Shown piece after piece: positions 27,913 through 36,886 of a DNA stretch of 44,251 bases (its first letter is position 1; every line of letters starts with the position of its first letter). The notes below the pieces were generated by a model. The model was given only the letters and a program-made list of their open reading frames with translations. It ran no database searches and was not told the origin of the DNA. The stretch spans positions 1 to 44,251 of the forward strand of contig JAJECF010000157.1 of assembly GCA_022822125.1 (NCBI GenBank), read 5' to 3'. Position numbers and translations under genes: made by a program. This stretch comes from Alphaproteobacteria bacterium. Its GTDB lineage: Bacteria > Pseudomonadota > Alphaproteobacteria > Bin95.

Positions 27913-29271
27913 TCAGCCCGCGCGCCGCCAGGCTGTGCCGTCCGGCCCGTCCTCGAGCGCGATGCCGCGCGCGGCGAGCCCGTCCCGGATTGCGTCCGCC
28001 CGCGCGAAATCCCGCGACCGCCGCGCCGCCACGCGCTCGGCCACCAGCGCCTCGATCTCCTCCGCGTCGTCGCCCTCGCCGTGCAGCCAGGCCGTCGGGT
28101 CCGCCTGCAGCAGGCCCAGAAGCGCGCCCGCGCCCAGCAGCGCGCCCGCCAGTTCCGCCTTCTCCTCCGCGTCCTCCGCCCGGTTGAGCGCCGTCGCCGT
28201 CTCGTGCATGGCGGCGATGGCGGCCGGCGTGTTGAGGTCGTCCAGCAGCGCCTCCAGCACGGCCGGCGCCGGCTCGCCCGGCTCGCCGCCGCCCGCGTCC
28301 CTGAGCGCCCGGTAGAGCCGGTCGAGGCTGCTTTTCGCCTCCGCCAGCGTGTCCGGGCCGAAATCGAGCGGCGCGCGGTAATGCGCCAGCAGCAGCGCGA
28401 GCCGCACCGCCTCGCCCGGCGTGTCCGCCAATAATTCGCGCACGGTCAGCACATTGCCGAGCGATTTCGACATCTTCTCCCTGTTCACCACCAGATAGCC
28501 GTTATGCATCCAGTAGCGCACGAAGGGGCCCCCATGCGCGCAGACGCTCTGCGCCAGTTCGTTCTCGTGATGCGGGAAAATCAGGTCCGCCCCGCCGCCG
28601 TGAATGTCGAAGGTTTCGCCCAGATAGGCGCGCGACATGGCCGAGCATTCGATATGCCAGCCGGGCCGGCCGCGGCCCCAGGGGCTCGGCCAGCCGGGCT
28701 GGTCGTCCGCGCTCGGCTTCCAGAGCACGAAATCCGCCGGATCGCGCTTGTAGGGCGCCACATCGACCCGCGCGCCTGCGACCAGTTCCTCGCGGGAGTG
28801 GCGGGAGAGCCGCCCGTAATCCGGCATGGACGGCACATGGAAGAGCACATGGCCGTCCGCCTCATAGGCGTGGCCGTCCGCAACCAGCTTTTCGATCATT
28901 TCGATCATTTCGCCGATATGCCCGGTCGCGCGCGGCTCGACATCGGGCGTCAGCGCGCCGAGCGCGGCCATGTCGGCGTGGAAGGCCTCGGTCGTCCGCG
29001 CCGTGATGCGCTCGATCGGCTCGCCCGTCTCCTTCGCGCGGGCGTTGATCTTGTCGTCCACATCCGTGATGTTGCGCACATAGGTCACGCGCGGATAGAG
29101 CCGCTTCAGCAGGCGGTAGAGCACGTCGAACACCACCACCGGGCGCGCATTGCCGATATGCGCGAAGTCGTAAACCGTCGGCCCGCACACATAGAGGCGC
29201 ACATGCTCAGGGTCGAGCGGCTCGAAAGGCTCCTTGGCGCGCGCCAGCGTGTTGTGGACGATCAGGGTCAC
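27913..29271 (-). CDS. cysS: Cysteinyl-tRNA synthetase
   Basis: Class I aminoacyl-tRNA synthetase that charges tRNA-Cys, 452 residues (full length). The zinc and substrate residues are visible: Cys29 in YVCGPTVYD, then GWHIECSAM and FPHHENE. HIGNARP is the HIGH motif and KMSKSLG the KMSKS loop. The start is a GTG at 29271. The anticodon-binding C-terminal domain is present ([19 protein letters not shown]). Confidence 0.97.
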   Translation of the reverse strand: MTLIVHNTLARAKEPFEPLDPEHVRLYVCGPTVYDFAHIGNARPVVVFDVLYRLLKRLYPRVTYVRNITDVDDKINARAKETGEPIERITARTTEAFHADMAALGALTPDVEPRATGHIGEMIEMIEKLVADGHAYEADGHVLFHVPSMPDYGRLSRHSREELVAGARVDVAPYKRDPADFVLWKPSADDQPGWPSPWGRGRPGWHIECSAMSRAYLGETFDIHGGGADLIFPHHENELAQSVCAHGGPFVRYWMHNGYLVVNREKMSKSLGNVLTVRELLADTPGEAVRLALLLAHYRAPLDFGPDTLAEAKSSLDRLYRALRDAGGGEPGEPAPAVLEALLDDLNTPAAIAAMHETATALNRAEDAEEKAELAGALLGAGALLGLLQADPTAWLHGEGDDAEEIEALVAERVAARRSRDFARADAIRDGLAARGIALEDGPDGTAWRRAG

Positions 29272-29449
29272 GGGACTGTCTCCGGCTCCATGCGGTCATG
29301 TCGGTTCGGCAGCGGGATATAGGCCAAGCGGACGCCCGCGTATATGTCCCTGGCGGGCGCAGGCGGGGCGGACGGCGGGAATGTAATACCAGCGGTTGTT
29401 GATCGGAACCGATGGCGCGGGCCTCCCTGCCGTAGCCCCGGTCCTTTGT

Positions 29450-29615
29450 CCTCATCCCGAGTAGCGGCGTCAGCCGCGTATCGAGGGGGCCGGACGGCGA
29501 GAGGCGTCCCCTTCGACAGGCTCAGGACAGGCTTTCGATACGCGCCTGCTGACGCAGCCGCTACTCAGGATGAGGTTCGATACGCGCCCGCAGGCGGGCG
29601 CTACTCAGGATGAGG
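29450..29615. repeat. Cluster of dispersed repeat units in the cysS-kynA spacer
   Basis: Three copies of a roughly 40-base unit: one inverted (29450-29486, CCTCATCCCGAGTAGCGG ... TATCGAGG) and two direct and adjacent (29534-29575 and 29576-29615, TTCGATACGCGCC ... CTACTCAGGATGAGG). Between them, 29510-29533 holds the CTTCGACAGGCTCAGGACAGG block also seen at 4951. The inverted and direct copies could fold into a long hairpin in RNA. No gene is apparent in 29272-29694. Confidence 0.75.
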
Positions 29616-29650
29616 AGAGGCGGGGGCGCCGGGCGGATCGACGAAAAAAG

Positions 29651-29705
29651 GGAAACCGGGCGGCATTCGCCAGTGAGTCCCAAATCGAGGCCGTTGGTAT
29701 AATGA
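29651..29705. repeat. Dispersed repeat, 3' block (copy 2)
   Basis: GGGCGGCATTCGCCAGTGAGT ... GAGGCCGTTGGTAT matches the end of the repeat at 5015-5057 with several substitutions. In both places it follows the CTACTC...GATGAGG block. This copy carries TATAAT where copy 1 has CATTAC. Confidence 0.65.
29695..29703 (+). promoter_or_regulatory. Possible extended -10 promoter upstream of kynA
   Basis: TGGTATAAT is an extended -10 element (TGn followed by a perfect TATAAT) about 105 bases before the kynA start. No convincing -35 box is seen at the right distance, which extended -10 promoters can tolerate. It lies within the dispersed repeat. Confidence 0.4.
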
Positions 29706-29808
29706 GATGTTTTGTCATGATCGGCGCCGAAGCCCGCTCCCGGCACGACGACAGGATGACCGGTCCGGGCTGCAACCGGACATGAAGGTCCAGGGTCGGG
29801 GAAAGGCG

Positions 29809-30648
29809 ATGAGCGAAGAGGCTTACGATCCCGGTGTTGACGGCGCGAAGACGAACTTCGCCGACGAGATGTCCTATGGCGACTATCTGAAGCTGGATCG
29901 CTTGCTCAAGCAGCAGCAACCCCTCAGCGACGCGCATGACGAGATGCTGTTCGTCATCCAGCACCAGACGAGCGAACTCTGGATGAAGCTCGCCATTCAC
30001 GAGCTGGTTGCCGCGCGGCAAGAGTTGCGCAAGGGCCGTACAGCGCAGGTCTTCAAGATGCTGGCGCGGGTCAGCCGCATTTTCGAGCAGCTCAACAGCG
30101 CGTGGGACGTGCTGCGCACCATGACGCCTGCTGACTATACGCGGTTCCAGGAGGGACTCGGGCCGTCGTCGGGCATGCAATCCTGGCAATACCGGATGAT
30201 CGAGTATCTGCTGGGCAACCGGAATGCGAACATGCTGAAGCCCTACGAACACACGCCGGAAATCCACAGGATGCTCTCGGATGAACTGGCGCGGCCGAGC
30301 TTTTACGATGAGGTCGTCCGCTTGCTGTTCAGCACTGTCGACGGCTCGACAGCCGCCCTGCCCGCGCCCAGCCTGGACACGCCGCGCCAGGCCGTGCCGG
30401 AAGTCCGGGCAAGATGGAAAATCGTTTACGAAAACATCGACGAATACTGGACGCTCTACGAACTCGGCGAAAAGCTGGTCGATCTGGAGGATTATTTCCG
30501 CCGCTGGCGCTTCAACCATGTCACTACGGTGGAACGGGTGATCGGCTCAAAGCGCGGCACCGGCGGCGCCTCCGGCGTGGAGTATCTGCGCCGGATGCCG
30601 GGCGTCGAGTTGTTTCCCGAACTCTGGCATCTGCGCGGGGAGCTTTGA
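29809..30648 (+). CDS. kynA: Tryptophan 2,3-dioxygenase
   Basis: Heme enzyme that opens the indole ring of tryptophan to give N-formylkynurenine, first step of the kynurenine pathway. 279 residues. The active-site His52 is in FVIQHQTSELW and the proximal heme ligand is probably His237 in RRWRFNHVTTVERVIG; GTGGASGVEYL follows. I chose the ATG at 29809 (GGGGAAAGG upstream); an in-frame ATG at 29782 would add nine residues. kynU follows after 3 bases. Confidence 0.95.
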   Translation: MSEEAYDPGVDGAKTNFADEMSYGDYLKLDRLLKQQQPLSDAHDEMLFVIQHQTSELWMKLAIHELVAARQELRKGRTAQVFKMLARVSRIFEQLNSAWDVLRTMTPADYTRFQEGLGPSSGMQSWQYRMIEYLLGNRNANMLKPYEHTPEIHRMLSDELARPSFYDEVVRLLFSTVDGSTAALPAPSLDTPRQAVPEVRARWKIVYENIDEYWTLYELGEKLVDLEDYFRRWRFNHVTTVERVIGSKRGTGGASGVEYLRRMPGVELFPELWHLRGEL

Positions 30649-30651
30649 GCC

Positions 30652-31845
30652 ATGTCCCGGACCTTGCCGAGGAAAGAGCTTTTCGACCTCCCCGACGGCG
30701 TGATCTATCTGGACGGCAACTCGCTCGGGCCGCTGCCGAAGGGCGCCCTCGAACGCGCCCGGACCGTCATCGGAGAGGAATGGGGGCAGCAGCTTATCCG
30801 GGCATGGAACACGGCCGGCTGGATGGCGCTGCCGCAGCATGTGGGCGACCGGATCGCCCGACTGATCGGCGCGGCGCAAGGCTCCGTCGCGACGGGAGAC
30901 ACGCTGTCGATCAAGGTCTATCAGGCGCTCGCGGCAGCCCTGAAGCTGCGCCCCGGACGCAGGGTGATCCTCTCCGACTCGGGCAACTTCCCCTCCGACC
31001 TCTACATGGCCGAAGGGCTGATCCGCACGATCGGGAGGGATTACGAGCTGCGCACGCCGGCGCCGGAAGACGTCCTCGACCGGATCGACGAGGATGTGGC
31101 GGCGGTGATGCTGACGCAGGTCGATTACCGCACCGGCCGGATGCACGATATGGCCGCGGTCACGCAGGCCGCCCACGCCGCCGGCGCGGTCATGATCTGG
31201 GATCTTGCCCACAGCGCCGGCGCCGTGCCCATCGACATGGCCGGCAGCCGGGCGGAATTCGCCGTCGGCTGCACCTACAAATATCTGAACGGCGGCCCCG
31301 GCGCCCCGGCCTTCATCCATGTCCGCCCCGATATCGTGGAGGAAGTCGAGCCGGCGCTGGCCGGATGGCTGGGCCATGACGAGCCCTTCGCGATGGGGCG
31401 TTCCTACCGCCCGGCCATGTCCACCGAGCGGCTCCGGGTCGGCACGCCGCCCATCGTGCAGCTCGCCATCCTGGACCGGGCGCTGGACGTGTGGGAGGGC
31501 GTCGACATGGCGGACATCCGCGCGGCCTCGATTGCGCTCTCGGAGCTGTTCATCGCCGAGGTCGAGGCGCGCTGCCCCGGCCTCGCGCTGGCCTCGCCGC
31601 GCAACCCGGCCGAACGCGGCTCGCAGGTGTCGTTCGCCTTCGAGCACGGCTATCCCGCCATGCAGGCGCTGATCGACCGGGGCGTGATCGGCGACTTCCG
31701 CGCGCCGGACATCATGCGCTTCGGCTTCACGCCCCTCTATATCGACGAGGCGGACGTGCTCGCCGCCGTCGATAGCCTCGAAATGGTGATCGGCCAGAAA
31801 CTCTGGCGCGACCCGAAATACCGGACCCGCGCGCGGGTGACATGA
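30652..31845 (+). CDS. kynU: Kynureninase
   Basis: PLP enzyme that cleaves kynurenine to anthranilate and alanine, 397 residues. IYLDGNSLGPLPKGA at the start, IWDLAHSAGAVPID with the cofactor-binding aspartate, and CTYKYLNGGPGAPAF with the Schiff-base Lys210 are diagnostic. It is coupled to kynA. A kynurenine formamidase (kynB), which links the two steps, is not adjacent, so it must be elsewhere or be replaced by another hydrolase. Confidence 0.95.
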   Translation: MSRTLPRKELFDLPDGVIYLDGNSLGPLPKGALERARTVIGEEWGQQLIRAWNTAGWMALPQHVGDRIARLIGAAQGSVATGDTLSIKVYQALAAALKLRPGRRVILSDSGNFPSDLYMAEGLIRTIGRDYELRTPAPEDVLDRIDEDVAAVMLTQVDYRTGRMHDMAAVTQAAHAAGAVMIWDLAHSAGAVPIDMAGSRAEFAVGCTYKYLNGGPGAPAFIHVRPDIVEEVEPALAGWLGHDEPFAMGRSYRPAMSTERLRVGTPPIVQLAILDRALDVWEGVDMADIRAASIALSELFIAEVEARCPGLALASPRNPAERGSQVSFAFEHGYPAMQALIDRGVIGDFRAPDIMRFGFTPLYIDEADVLAAVDSLEMVIGQKLWRDPKYRTRARVT

Positions 31846-31960
31846 CACGGGACCAGGTCGGCACTCATGCCGAATGGAGAATGCCCGCTCACGATACCGC
31901 CGATTGCGGTCGGCGGCGGTGCATGAAATTGTTGCCGCCGAAAATTCGGGGGAGGCCGCG

Positions 31961-32683
31961 ATGAGCTTGGCAAAGGTTAAGGCTCTGACTTTCGACACGG
32001 GCGGGACCATTCTCGACTGGCATTCCGGCGTTAAGGGCGCATTGGCCAAGACCGGCGCCAGGCACGGGATCGAGAAGGACTGGGTTCACATTGCCAACGA
32101 GTTCCGGCGCCGTTCGCTGGGGAAGATGATCAATCTGGGCGAAAGGGAACCGCCGGCTTACAATATCGACGACGCCCATCGGATGGCGCTGGAGAGCCTT
32201 GTCGAGGAGCACGGGCTCGACGCCTTCACCGAGGACGAGCGCCGCGCGATTTGTTACGACACGGTGCATAATCTGCAGTGCTGGCCCGATTTTCCGGCCA
32301 CCCTGCCGAAGCTCCGCGAGAATTTCCTGTGCGCATCGTTCACGATCCTCAGCTTCCGGATCATCATGGATACGGCCAGGCGCAACGGACTTGAGTGGGA
32401 CGCTATTTTCTCATGCGAGGCGATCGGCAAGTACAAGATTCTGCCGGAAGCCTACAACACCGTCGCAAAGTTCCTGCAGCTGCAACCGGACGAAATCTGC
32501 ATGGTGGCCTGCCACAATTTCGACCTCGATGCTGCGAAGGGCTGTGGCTTCAGGACCGCGTTCGTGAAGCGGCCCGACGAGTGGGGCGCCGAAGGTCCGC
32601 CCGACCGGGACCCGAATCCGATCCACGACATCGTCGCGGACAGCTTCCCCGACATGGCGCGGCAATTGGGCGTGGCCATATAA
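31961..32683 (+). CDS. HAD-superfamily protein, haloacid dehalogenase type II-like
   Basis: 240-residue HAD protein. The nucleophile is probably Asp12 in FDTGGTILDW. A later SCEAIGKYKILPEAY supplies the lysine of motif III, and ACHNFDLDAAKGCGFRTAFVKR resembles motif IV of L-2-haloacid dehalogenases. The typical proline after the motif-III lysine is missing (KIL in place of KP). GGGGAGG precedes the ATG at 31961. It lies about 115 bases after kynU and is not obviously part of the pathway. Confidence 0.85.
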   Translation: MSLAKVKALTFDTGGTILDWHSGVKGALAKTGARHGIEKDWVHIANEFRRRSLGKMINLGEREPPAYNIDDAHRMALESLVEEHGLDAFTEDERRAICYDTVHNLQCWPDFPATLPKLRENFLCASFTILSFRIIMDTARRNGLEWDAIFSCEAIGKYKILPEAYNTVAKFLQLQPDEICMVACHNFDLDAAKGCGFRTAFVKRPDEWGAEGPPDRDPNPIHDIVADSFPDMARQLGVAI

Positions 32684-32747
32684 CCCGTCCGAAACCATCC
32701 GGGCGCTGCGGGCCGGCCGCGGCGGCGACGCCTTGTTGCCAGTCGCC

Positions 32748-33722
32748 CTACCCCCGCCACACCTCGCCGAGGAACCGCAGCCAGTTTTCGCCGGCGACCT
32801 TCTCGATGCGCGCATCCGTCCAGCCGGCGCGGTCCATGGCGGCGATGAGGTTCGGGTAGTCGCGCATGCCGTCGAGGCCCTTCGGATTGGGCGGGCGGTT
32901 CTTCATGGGGGCGGAGAGCGCCCGGCCGCGGCCCTTGTCGGAGCGCAGATATTCGAAGAACCCGACGCCGTGGCCCTGGGTGAAGTCGGTGCCGATGCCG
33001 ACATTGTCCTCGCCCGCCACGCCGATCGTGTGGTCAAGCAGCGCCACCACGTCGTCCACCGTGGCCTCGCCCTGCTGCGCCATGAAGGGCGTATAGGCGA
33101 CAACGCCGGTGAAGCCGCCCCGGTCGGCGATCAGCTTCAGCATCTCGTCCGGCTTGTTGCGCGGATGGTCATAGAGCGCGTTGGGGGCGCAATGCGTATA
33201 GGCCACGGGCTGCTTCGAATGCAGGATGGCGTCGCGGCTCGTGCGATCGCCGACATGGCTGAGATCCACCAGCATGCCGAGCCGGTTCATCTCGTCGATC
33301 ACGTCGCGCCCGAAGTCGGAAAGGCCGCTGTCCCGGCTCTCCCAGCAGCCGGAGCCGACAAGGTTCTGCGTGTTGTAGGTAAGCTGGATGACGCGCACGC
33401 CGAGGTCGTGGAAGAGCGGCAGGTAGTCCACCCGGTCCTCGATGGGATAGCTGTTCTGCCAGCCGAGGAAGACCGCGACCCTGCCCGCCTCCCGCGCCGC
33501 GCGGATGTCGGCGATGGAGCGGGCCTGGGCCAGAATGTCCGCATGGTCGCGGAAATACCCCTGCCAGGCCGCGATATTGTCCATCGTCTCGCGGAAATTA
33601 TGCCAGACGGCGCAGGTGCAATTGGCGGCGGTGAGCCCGCCGTCGCGCATCTCCTCGAAGACCTCGCGGCTCCAGTCGGAAACGATCAGGCCGTCCACGA
33701 TGACGGGGCTGTCCAGCGGCAT
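32748..33722 (-). CDS. M19 (renal dipeptidase) family protein lacking the HxD metal motif
   Basis: 324-residue homologue of membrane dipeptidase. The later family features are present: TYNTQNLVGSG, VDLSHVGDRTS, AYTHCAPNAL, GTDFTQGHG and a C-terminal GENWLRFLGEVW. But the N-terminal DGHxD that provides two zinc ligands reads DGLIV (residues 10-14). It either uses another metal arrangement or is not a dipeptidase. It is the last gene of an operon with the Gfa-like and luciferase-like genes. Confidence 0.85.
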   Translation of the reverse strand: MPLDSPVIVDGLIVSDWSREVFEEMRDGGLTAANCTCAVWHNFRETMDNIAAWQGYFRDHADILAQARSIADIRAAREAGRVAVFLGWQNSYPIEDRVDYLPLFHDLGVRVIQLTYNTQNLVGSGCWESRDSGLSDFGRDVIDEMNRLGMLVDLSHVGDRTSRDAILHSKQPVAYTHCAPNALYDHPRNKPDEMLKLIADRGGFTGVVAYTPFMAQQGEATVDDVVALLDHTIGVAGEDNVGIGTDFTQGHGVGFFEYLRSDKGRGRALSAPMKNRPPNPKGLDGMRDYPNLIAAMDRAGWTDARIEKVAGENWLRFLGEVWRG

Positions 33723-33757
33723 GGGGGAAACCTCCCGGAAATTGGATTCTTGCGTTG

Positions 33758-34198
33758 TCAGGCGGACGCCGCGGGCGGCGCCATGACAGCCGGCGTCCAG
33801 CGCAGGCGGCGGCGCGCCAGGCGCTGTTCCGCGCTCTCGTCGTCATAATGCGCCGGCGCAGGCTCGGGAAAGCCGTCCTGCGGCAGGTCGAGGGTGTTGA
33901 CGATCAGGGTCGCCAGCAGCCCGTCCGGCTCCTCGACCAGCGCCGAGACATAGACGCCGCAGGTCCGGCAGATGAGAAAGTCCGTAATGCCGAGGCCGAA
34001 GCGGTAGCGGTCCACATTCGCCTCGTCCGCAATCGCGATTTCGACACGCCCTTCGGGATCGCCGGTCGCGCGCACGCCATGCTTGCGGCAGAAGCTGCAC
34101 TGGCAGGCCCGGATCGGCCATTGCGAAACGGGCTTCGCCGTGCGGTAGGCCACGCGGATATTGCCGCAATGGCAGCCGCCTCGATAGGTGTTCGTCAT
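33758..34198 (-). CDS. GFA-family (glutathione-dependent formaldehyde-activating-like) zinc protein
   Basis: 146-residue CENP-V/GFA domain protein. The zinc cysteines are visible in GGCHCGNIRV, CQCSFCRKHG and CRTCGVYVS. The domain occurs in S-(hydroxymethyl)glutathione synthase but most members are uncharacterised. I start at the ATG at 34198, which places GGCHCG at the usual distance; the longer frame to 34261 overlaps the upstream gene. It is 10 bases downstream of the luciferase-like gene. Confidence 0.85.
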   Translation of the reverse strand: MTNTYRGGCHCGNIRVAYRTAKPVSQWPIRACQCSFCRKHGVRATGDPEGRVEIAIADEANVDRYRFGLGITDFLICRTCGVYVSALVEEPDGLLATLIVNTLDLPQDGFPEPAPAHYDDESAEQRLARRRLRWTPAVMAPPAASA

Positions 34199-34208
34199 TG
34201 CTCCGCTC

Positions 34209-35249
34209 TCACCCGTCTGCGCGCATTTCCCGGCGAAGCATCGGCAGAACCCGGTCCGCAAGCAAGTCGATACTGCGCATCACGATCCGCTGGTCCATGC
34301 CGAGCCACTGGATGCGCGTCAGGAAACGGTTACAGCCGGTCGCCTCCGCGAGCGAAAGCAGTTCGTCCGCGACTTCCTCCGGCGAACCGATAACGACCCG
34401 CCCGGCAAGCAGTTCGTCGAGGTCCGGCTGGCCCGTCTCCGCCCCGCCGATGGTCCTGAACAGCCCCGAGCGGCCGAAGACCCCGTAGCTGGCTTCCAGG
34501 AACGGGCCGGCCTCGCGGATGGCCGTCTTCCGGTCCGGCGCGACGACGATATTGCGCAGCATCGGGAAGCGCGCCGGCCGGGGCTTGCCGAGCGCTTCCA
34601 GCGTATCGAGGAAGCACTGCGCCTGCCGCCTGACCACATCGCCCACCAGATGCGAGGAGGCGACCCAGCTGTCGCCTATGCGGGTGTCGGCCAGCCGGCC
34701 GGCCCGCTCCACCGCCGCATCCACGCTGCCGCCGAACCACATGGGCGGCCGCGGCCGGCGCGCTGGCTTGAGTGCCAGCGTCAGCCCGTCCGCCGTGAAA
34801 TGCCGGCCGGCGAAGTTGACGCCCTCTTCCGTGAAGAGCCGGCGGACCAGGTCCACGCCTTCCAGATAGCGGCCGATCCGGCGGTTGTAATCGAGGCCCA
34901 TCACTTCGAATTCGTCCCGCTGCCAGCCGGGCGCCACGCCGAGCGTGAACCGGCCGCCGGAAACGGCGTCCAGCAGCGCCGCCTGCTCGGCGACCTGGAA
35001 AGGATGGTAGAGCGGCAGGATGAGCATGCAGGTCGCGAGCTGCATGCCGTCGGCCTCCGGGGCCAGATGCAGCAGCGTTTCCAGCGGCGGGAACCATGCC
35101 GCTTCGCCATAGGAGAGATGGTTGCCGATCGCCGCGCCCTCGAAGCCGCCCTGGCGCGCGAGGCGCAACTGCTCGACATGCTCGGCCATCTTCCGGCCCG
35201 CAGGCGCGTCCGGGCGATGCTCGTTGCCTATGAAGAGATGCAGGTCCAT
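34209..35249 (-). CDS. Luciferase-like (LLM) flavin-dependent oxidoreductase
   Basis: 346-residue bacterial-luciferase-fold protein; the family uses FMN or F420. Typical segments are LDAVSGGRFTLGVAPGWQRDEFE near the middle and VIGSPEEVADELL near the end. It heads an operon with the GFA-like and M19 genes. The host carries F420 genes at the other end of the window, so F420 dependence is plausible, but the cofactor cannot be assigned by eye. Substrate unknown. Confidence 0.9.
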   Translation of the reverse strand: MDLHLFIGNEHRPDAPAGRKMAEHVEQLRLARQGGFEGAAIGNHLSYGEAAWFPPLETLLHLAPEADGMQLATCMLILPLYHPFQVAEQAALLDAVSGGRFTLGVAPGWQRDEFEVMGLDYNRRIGRYLEGVDLVRRLFTEEGVNFAGRHFTADGLTLALKPARRPRPPMWFGGSVDAAVERAGRLADTRIGDSWVASSHLVGDVVRRQAQCFLDTLEALGKPRPARFPMLRNIVVAPDRKTAIREAGPFLEASYGVFGRSGLFRTIGGAETGQPDLDELLAGRVVIGSPEEVADELLSLAEATGCNRFLTRIQWLGMDQRIVMRSIDLLADRVLPMLRREMRADG

Positions 35250-35318
35250 GGCCCGGCAGACTGGCCCAAAGCGCGGCCGGACGCTACGCTCGCAACGCCG
35301 CAGATACGCGCCGCGCCG

Positions 35319-35474
35319 TCATTCCGGCGAGGCAGGGCCCGGAACGAAATCGGGCGCCTTGCGGCGCCCCTTTCGCGTATAGGCCTTGCGGTTTCGGACC
35401 CGCTGCGGGCGCAGCGTGCGCACAACCCGGGCCATCGGGTTGCGCCGTTTCGGCGGGGGCTTGCGTTTGCGCAT
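35319..35474 (-). CDS. Small very basic protein
   Basis: 51-residue frame, MRKRKPPPKRRNPMARVV..., rich in Arg and Lys, with RNPMARVVRTL followed by RNRKAYTRKGRRKA. Short basic proteins with an RNP-ar-lR and K-x-YxRKGR pattern recur in proteobacteria (I recall them as DUF7230-like), so I think it is real though below usual length cutoffs. It starts 49 bases after the tRNA-Val gene on the same strand. The ribosome-binding site is weak. Nucleic-acid binding is a guess from charge. Confidence 0.6.
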   Translation of the reverse strand: MRKRKPPPKRRNPMARVVRTLRPQRVRNRKAYTRKGRRKAPDFVPGPASPE

Positions 35475-35522
35475 TGTCCCGGGGCCCCTGTCCTGCCGAG
35501 GTGAATGGCCTGTCGAGGTGGA

Positions 35523-35597
35523 TGGTGGGCGCGGCTGGGTTTGAACCAGCGACCCCTGCCGTGTGAAGACAGTGCTCTCCCGCTGAGCTACGCGCCC
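35523..35597 (-). tRNA. tRNA-Val, anticodon CAC
   Basis: On the minus strand the cloverleaf is complete: 7-base-pair acceptor (GGGCGCG/CGCGCCC), D stem GCTC/GAGC, anticodon stem CTGTC/GGCAG with loop TTCACAC (anticodon CAC, reads GUG), T stem GCTGG/CCAGC with TTCAAAC loop, discriminator A and an encoded CCA at 35523-35525. Confidence 0.95.
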
Positions 35598-35634
35598 GGA
35601 AAGAGGGGTCGTCTAGGCTCCGCTCCCGCTGCTG

Positions 35635-36774
35635 TCAAGCGCCGGCCCAGGGGTCGTCGAGATCCAGCAGCGCGTTGTCGGCGCCGAGTTCGGGCGCGGG
35701 CGCGCGTATCGCCGGGCGCAGGCCGTCGAAGGAAATCGGCAGCGCCAGCGCCTGCATGCCGTCGCGCTCCGGCACATCGGCGATCATGTCGAGCGCCTGC
35801 ACCTGCGGCTCCTGCAGCGCGTCGGCCAGATTGTTGACCGGCGACGCCGGCACGCCTGCGGCCTCGAAGACCTCCATCCATTCCCGCACGCGGCCTTCCG
35901 CCAGCGCTGCCTGGATATCGCGCACGATCTCGCCATGCCGCTCCAGGCGCGCGGCATTGCCCTCGAAGGCCGGGCTCTCGGCCCAGTCGCTGCGGCCGAG
36001 CGCGCGGCCGAGGCGCTTGAAGAGGCGGTCTGTCGCCGCCGTTATCAGAATGCGCCCGTCCGCCGCGTCGAACGCCTCGAACACGACCACGCGCGGGCTG
36101 CCGGTCGGGTGGCGCACGGGCCGCTTCCCGGTCGCCTTGTGCGAGACAAATTGCGTGGTCAGCAGGAACATGGCGGTTTCGAGCAGCGAGGTGTTGACGT
36201 TGACGCCTTGTCACGTCTTCTCCCGCTGGCGCAGGCCGTCGAGCTCGCCGAGCGCCGTCCAGAGGCCGGTGCCGAGGTCGCAGACCGCCGCGCCCATGCG
36301 CATCGGCTGCCCGTCCGGATCGCCGGTATTGTCCATCAGGCCCGAAAAGGCCTGGAAGAGCACCTCGAAGCCGGGATCGAGCCGTTTCGGCCCCTTGTGG
36401 CCGAACGCGCCCATATCGCAATAGACGAGCAGCGGGTTCTCGCGGAGCAGGCTCCCCGGATCGAGCCCGAGCTTCGCCGTGACCCCGGGGCGGAGATTCT
36501 GGACGAACACATCCGCGCCGCGCACGAGCTTCATCAGGCCGGCGCGGCCCGCCTCCGTCGTCAGGTCCAGCGCGACGGACCGCTTGGAGCGGTTGACGCC
36601 GTGGAAGGTGGGCGCCGCGCCGAACCAGACCGGCGGCGTCCAGCGGCGCGACTCGTCGCCTTCCGGGCGCTCGACCTTGATGACATCGGCCCCGAGCTCC
36701 GCCAGCACCTGCCCGACGACCGGGCCGGCGATGATCTGCGCGAGTTCGACGACGCGCACTCCCGAGAGCGGCAT
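35635..36774 (-). pseudogene. Class III CoA-transferase interrupted by one in-frame TGA
   Basis: The frame from the ATG at 36774 reads a normal CaiB/BaiF protein (LAELGADVIKVERP, VQNLRPGVTAKLGLD, probable catalytic Asp166 in AVCDLGTG) until codon 188, a TGA at 36213-36211. The same frame resumes immediately (QGVNVNTSLLETAMFLLTTQ) and runs to a normal C-terminus at 35635. Together the parts make 379 codons, the family length. Relatives usually have glycine there (T-G-x-G-V), so a single GGA-to-TGA change is the simplest cause. A sequencing error is also possible. Confidence 0.88.
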
Positions 36775-36886
36775 GCGGCCTCCCCTCCCCGTTCCGAAGC
36801 CGGCCGGCGCACGCGCCGCTTGATGCGGCTGCGCCGGCCGCCTAACTCTAGATCGCAACAGGATGGCACATCCGGGGAGAGCGCGC

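Noticed and set aside
36211..36213. UGA read as selenocysteine in the CoA-transferase
   Set aside because: The family has no selenocysteine members known to me, the position is a conserved glycine, and no selenocysteine insertion stem-loop is evident after the codon.
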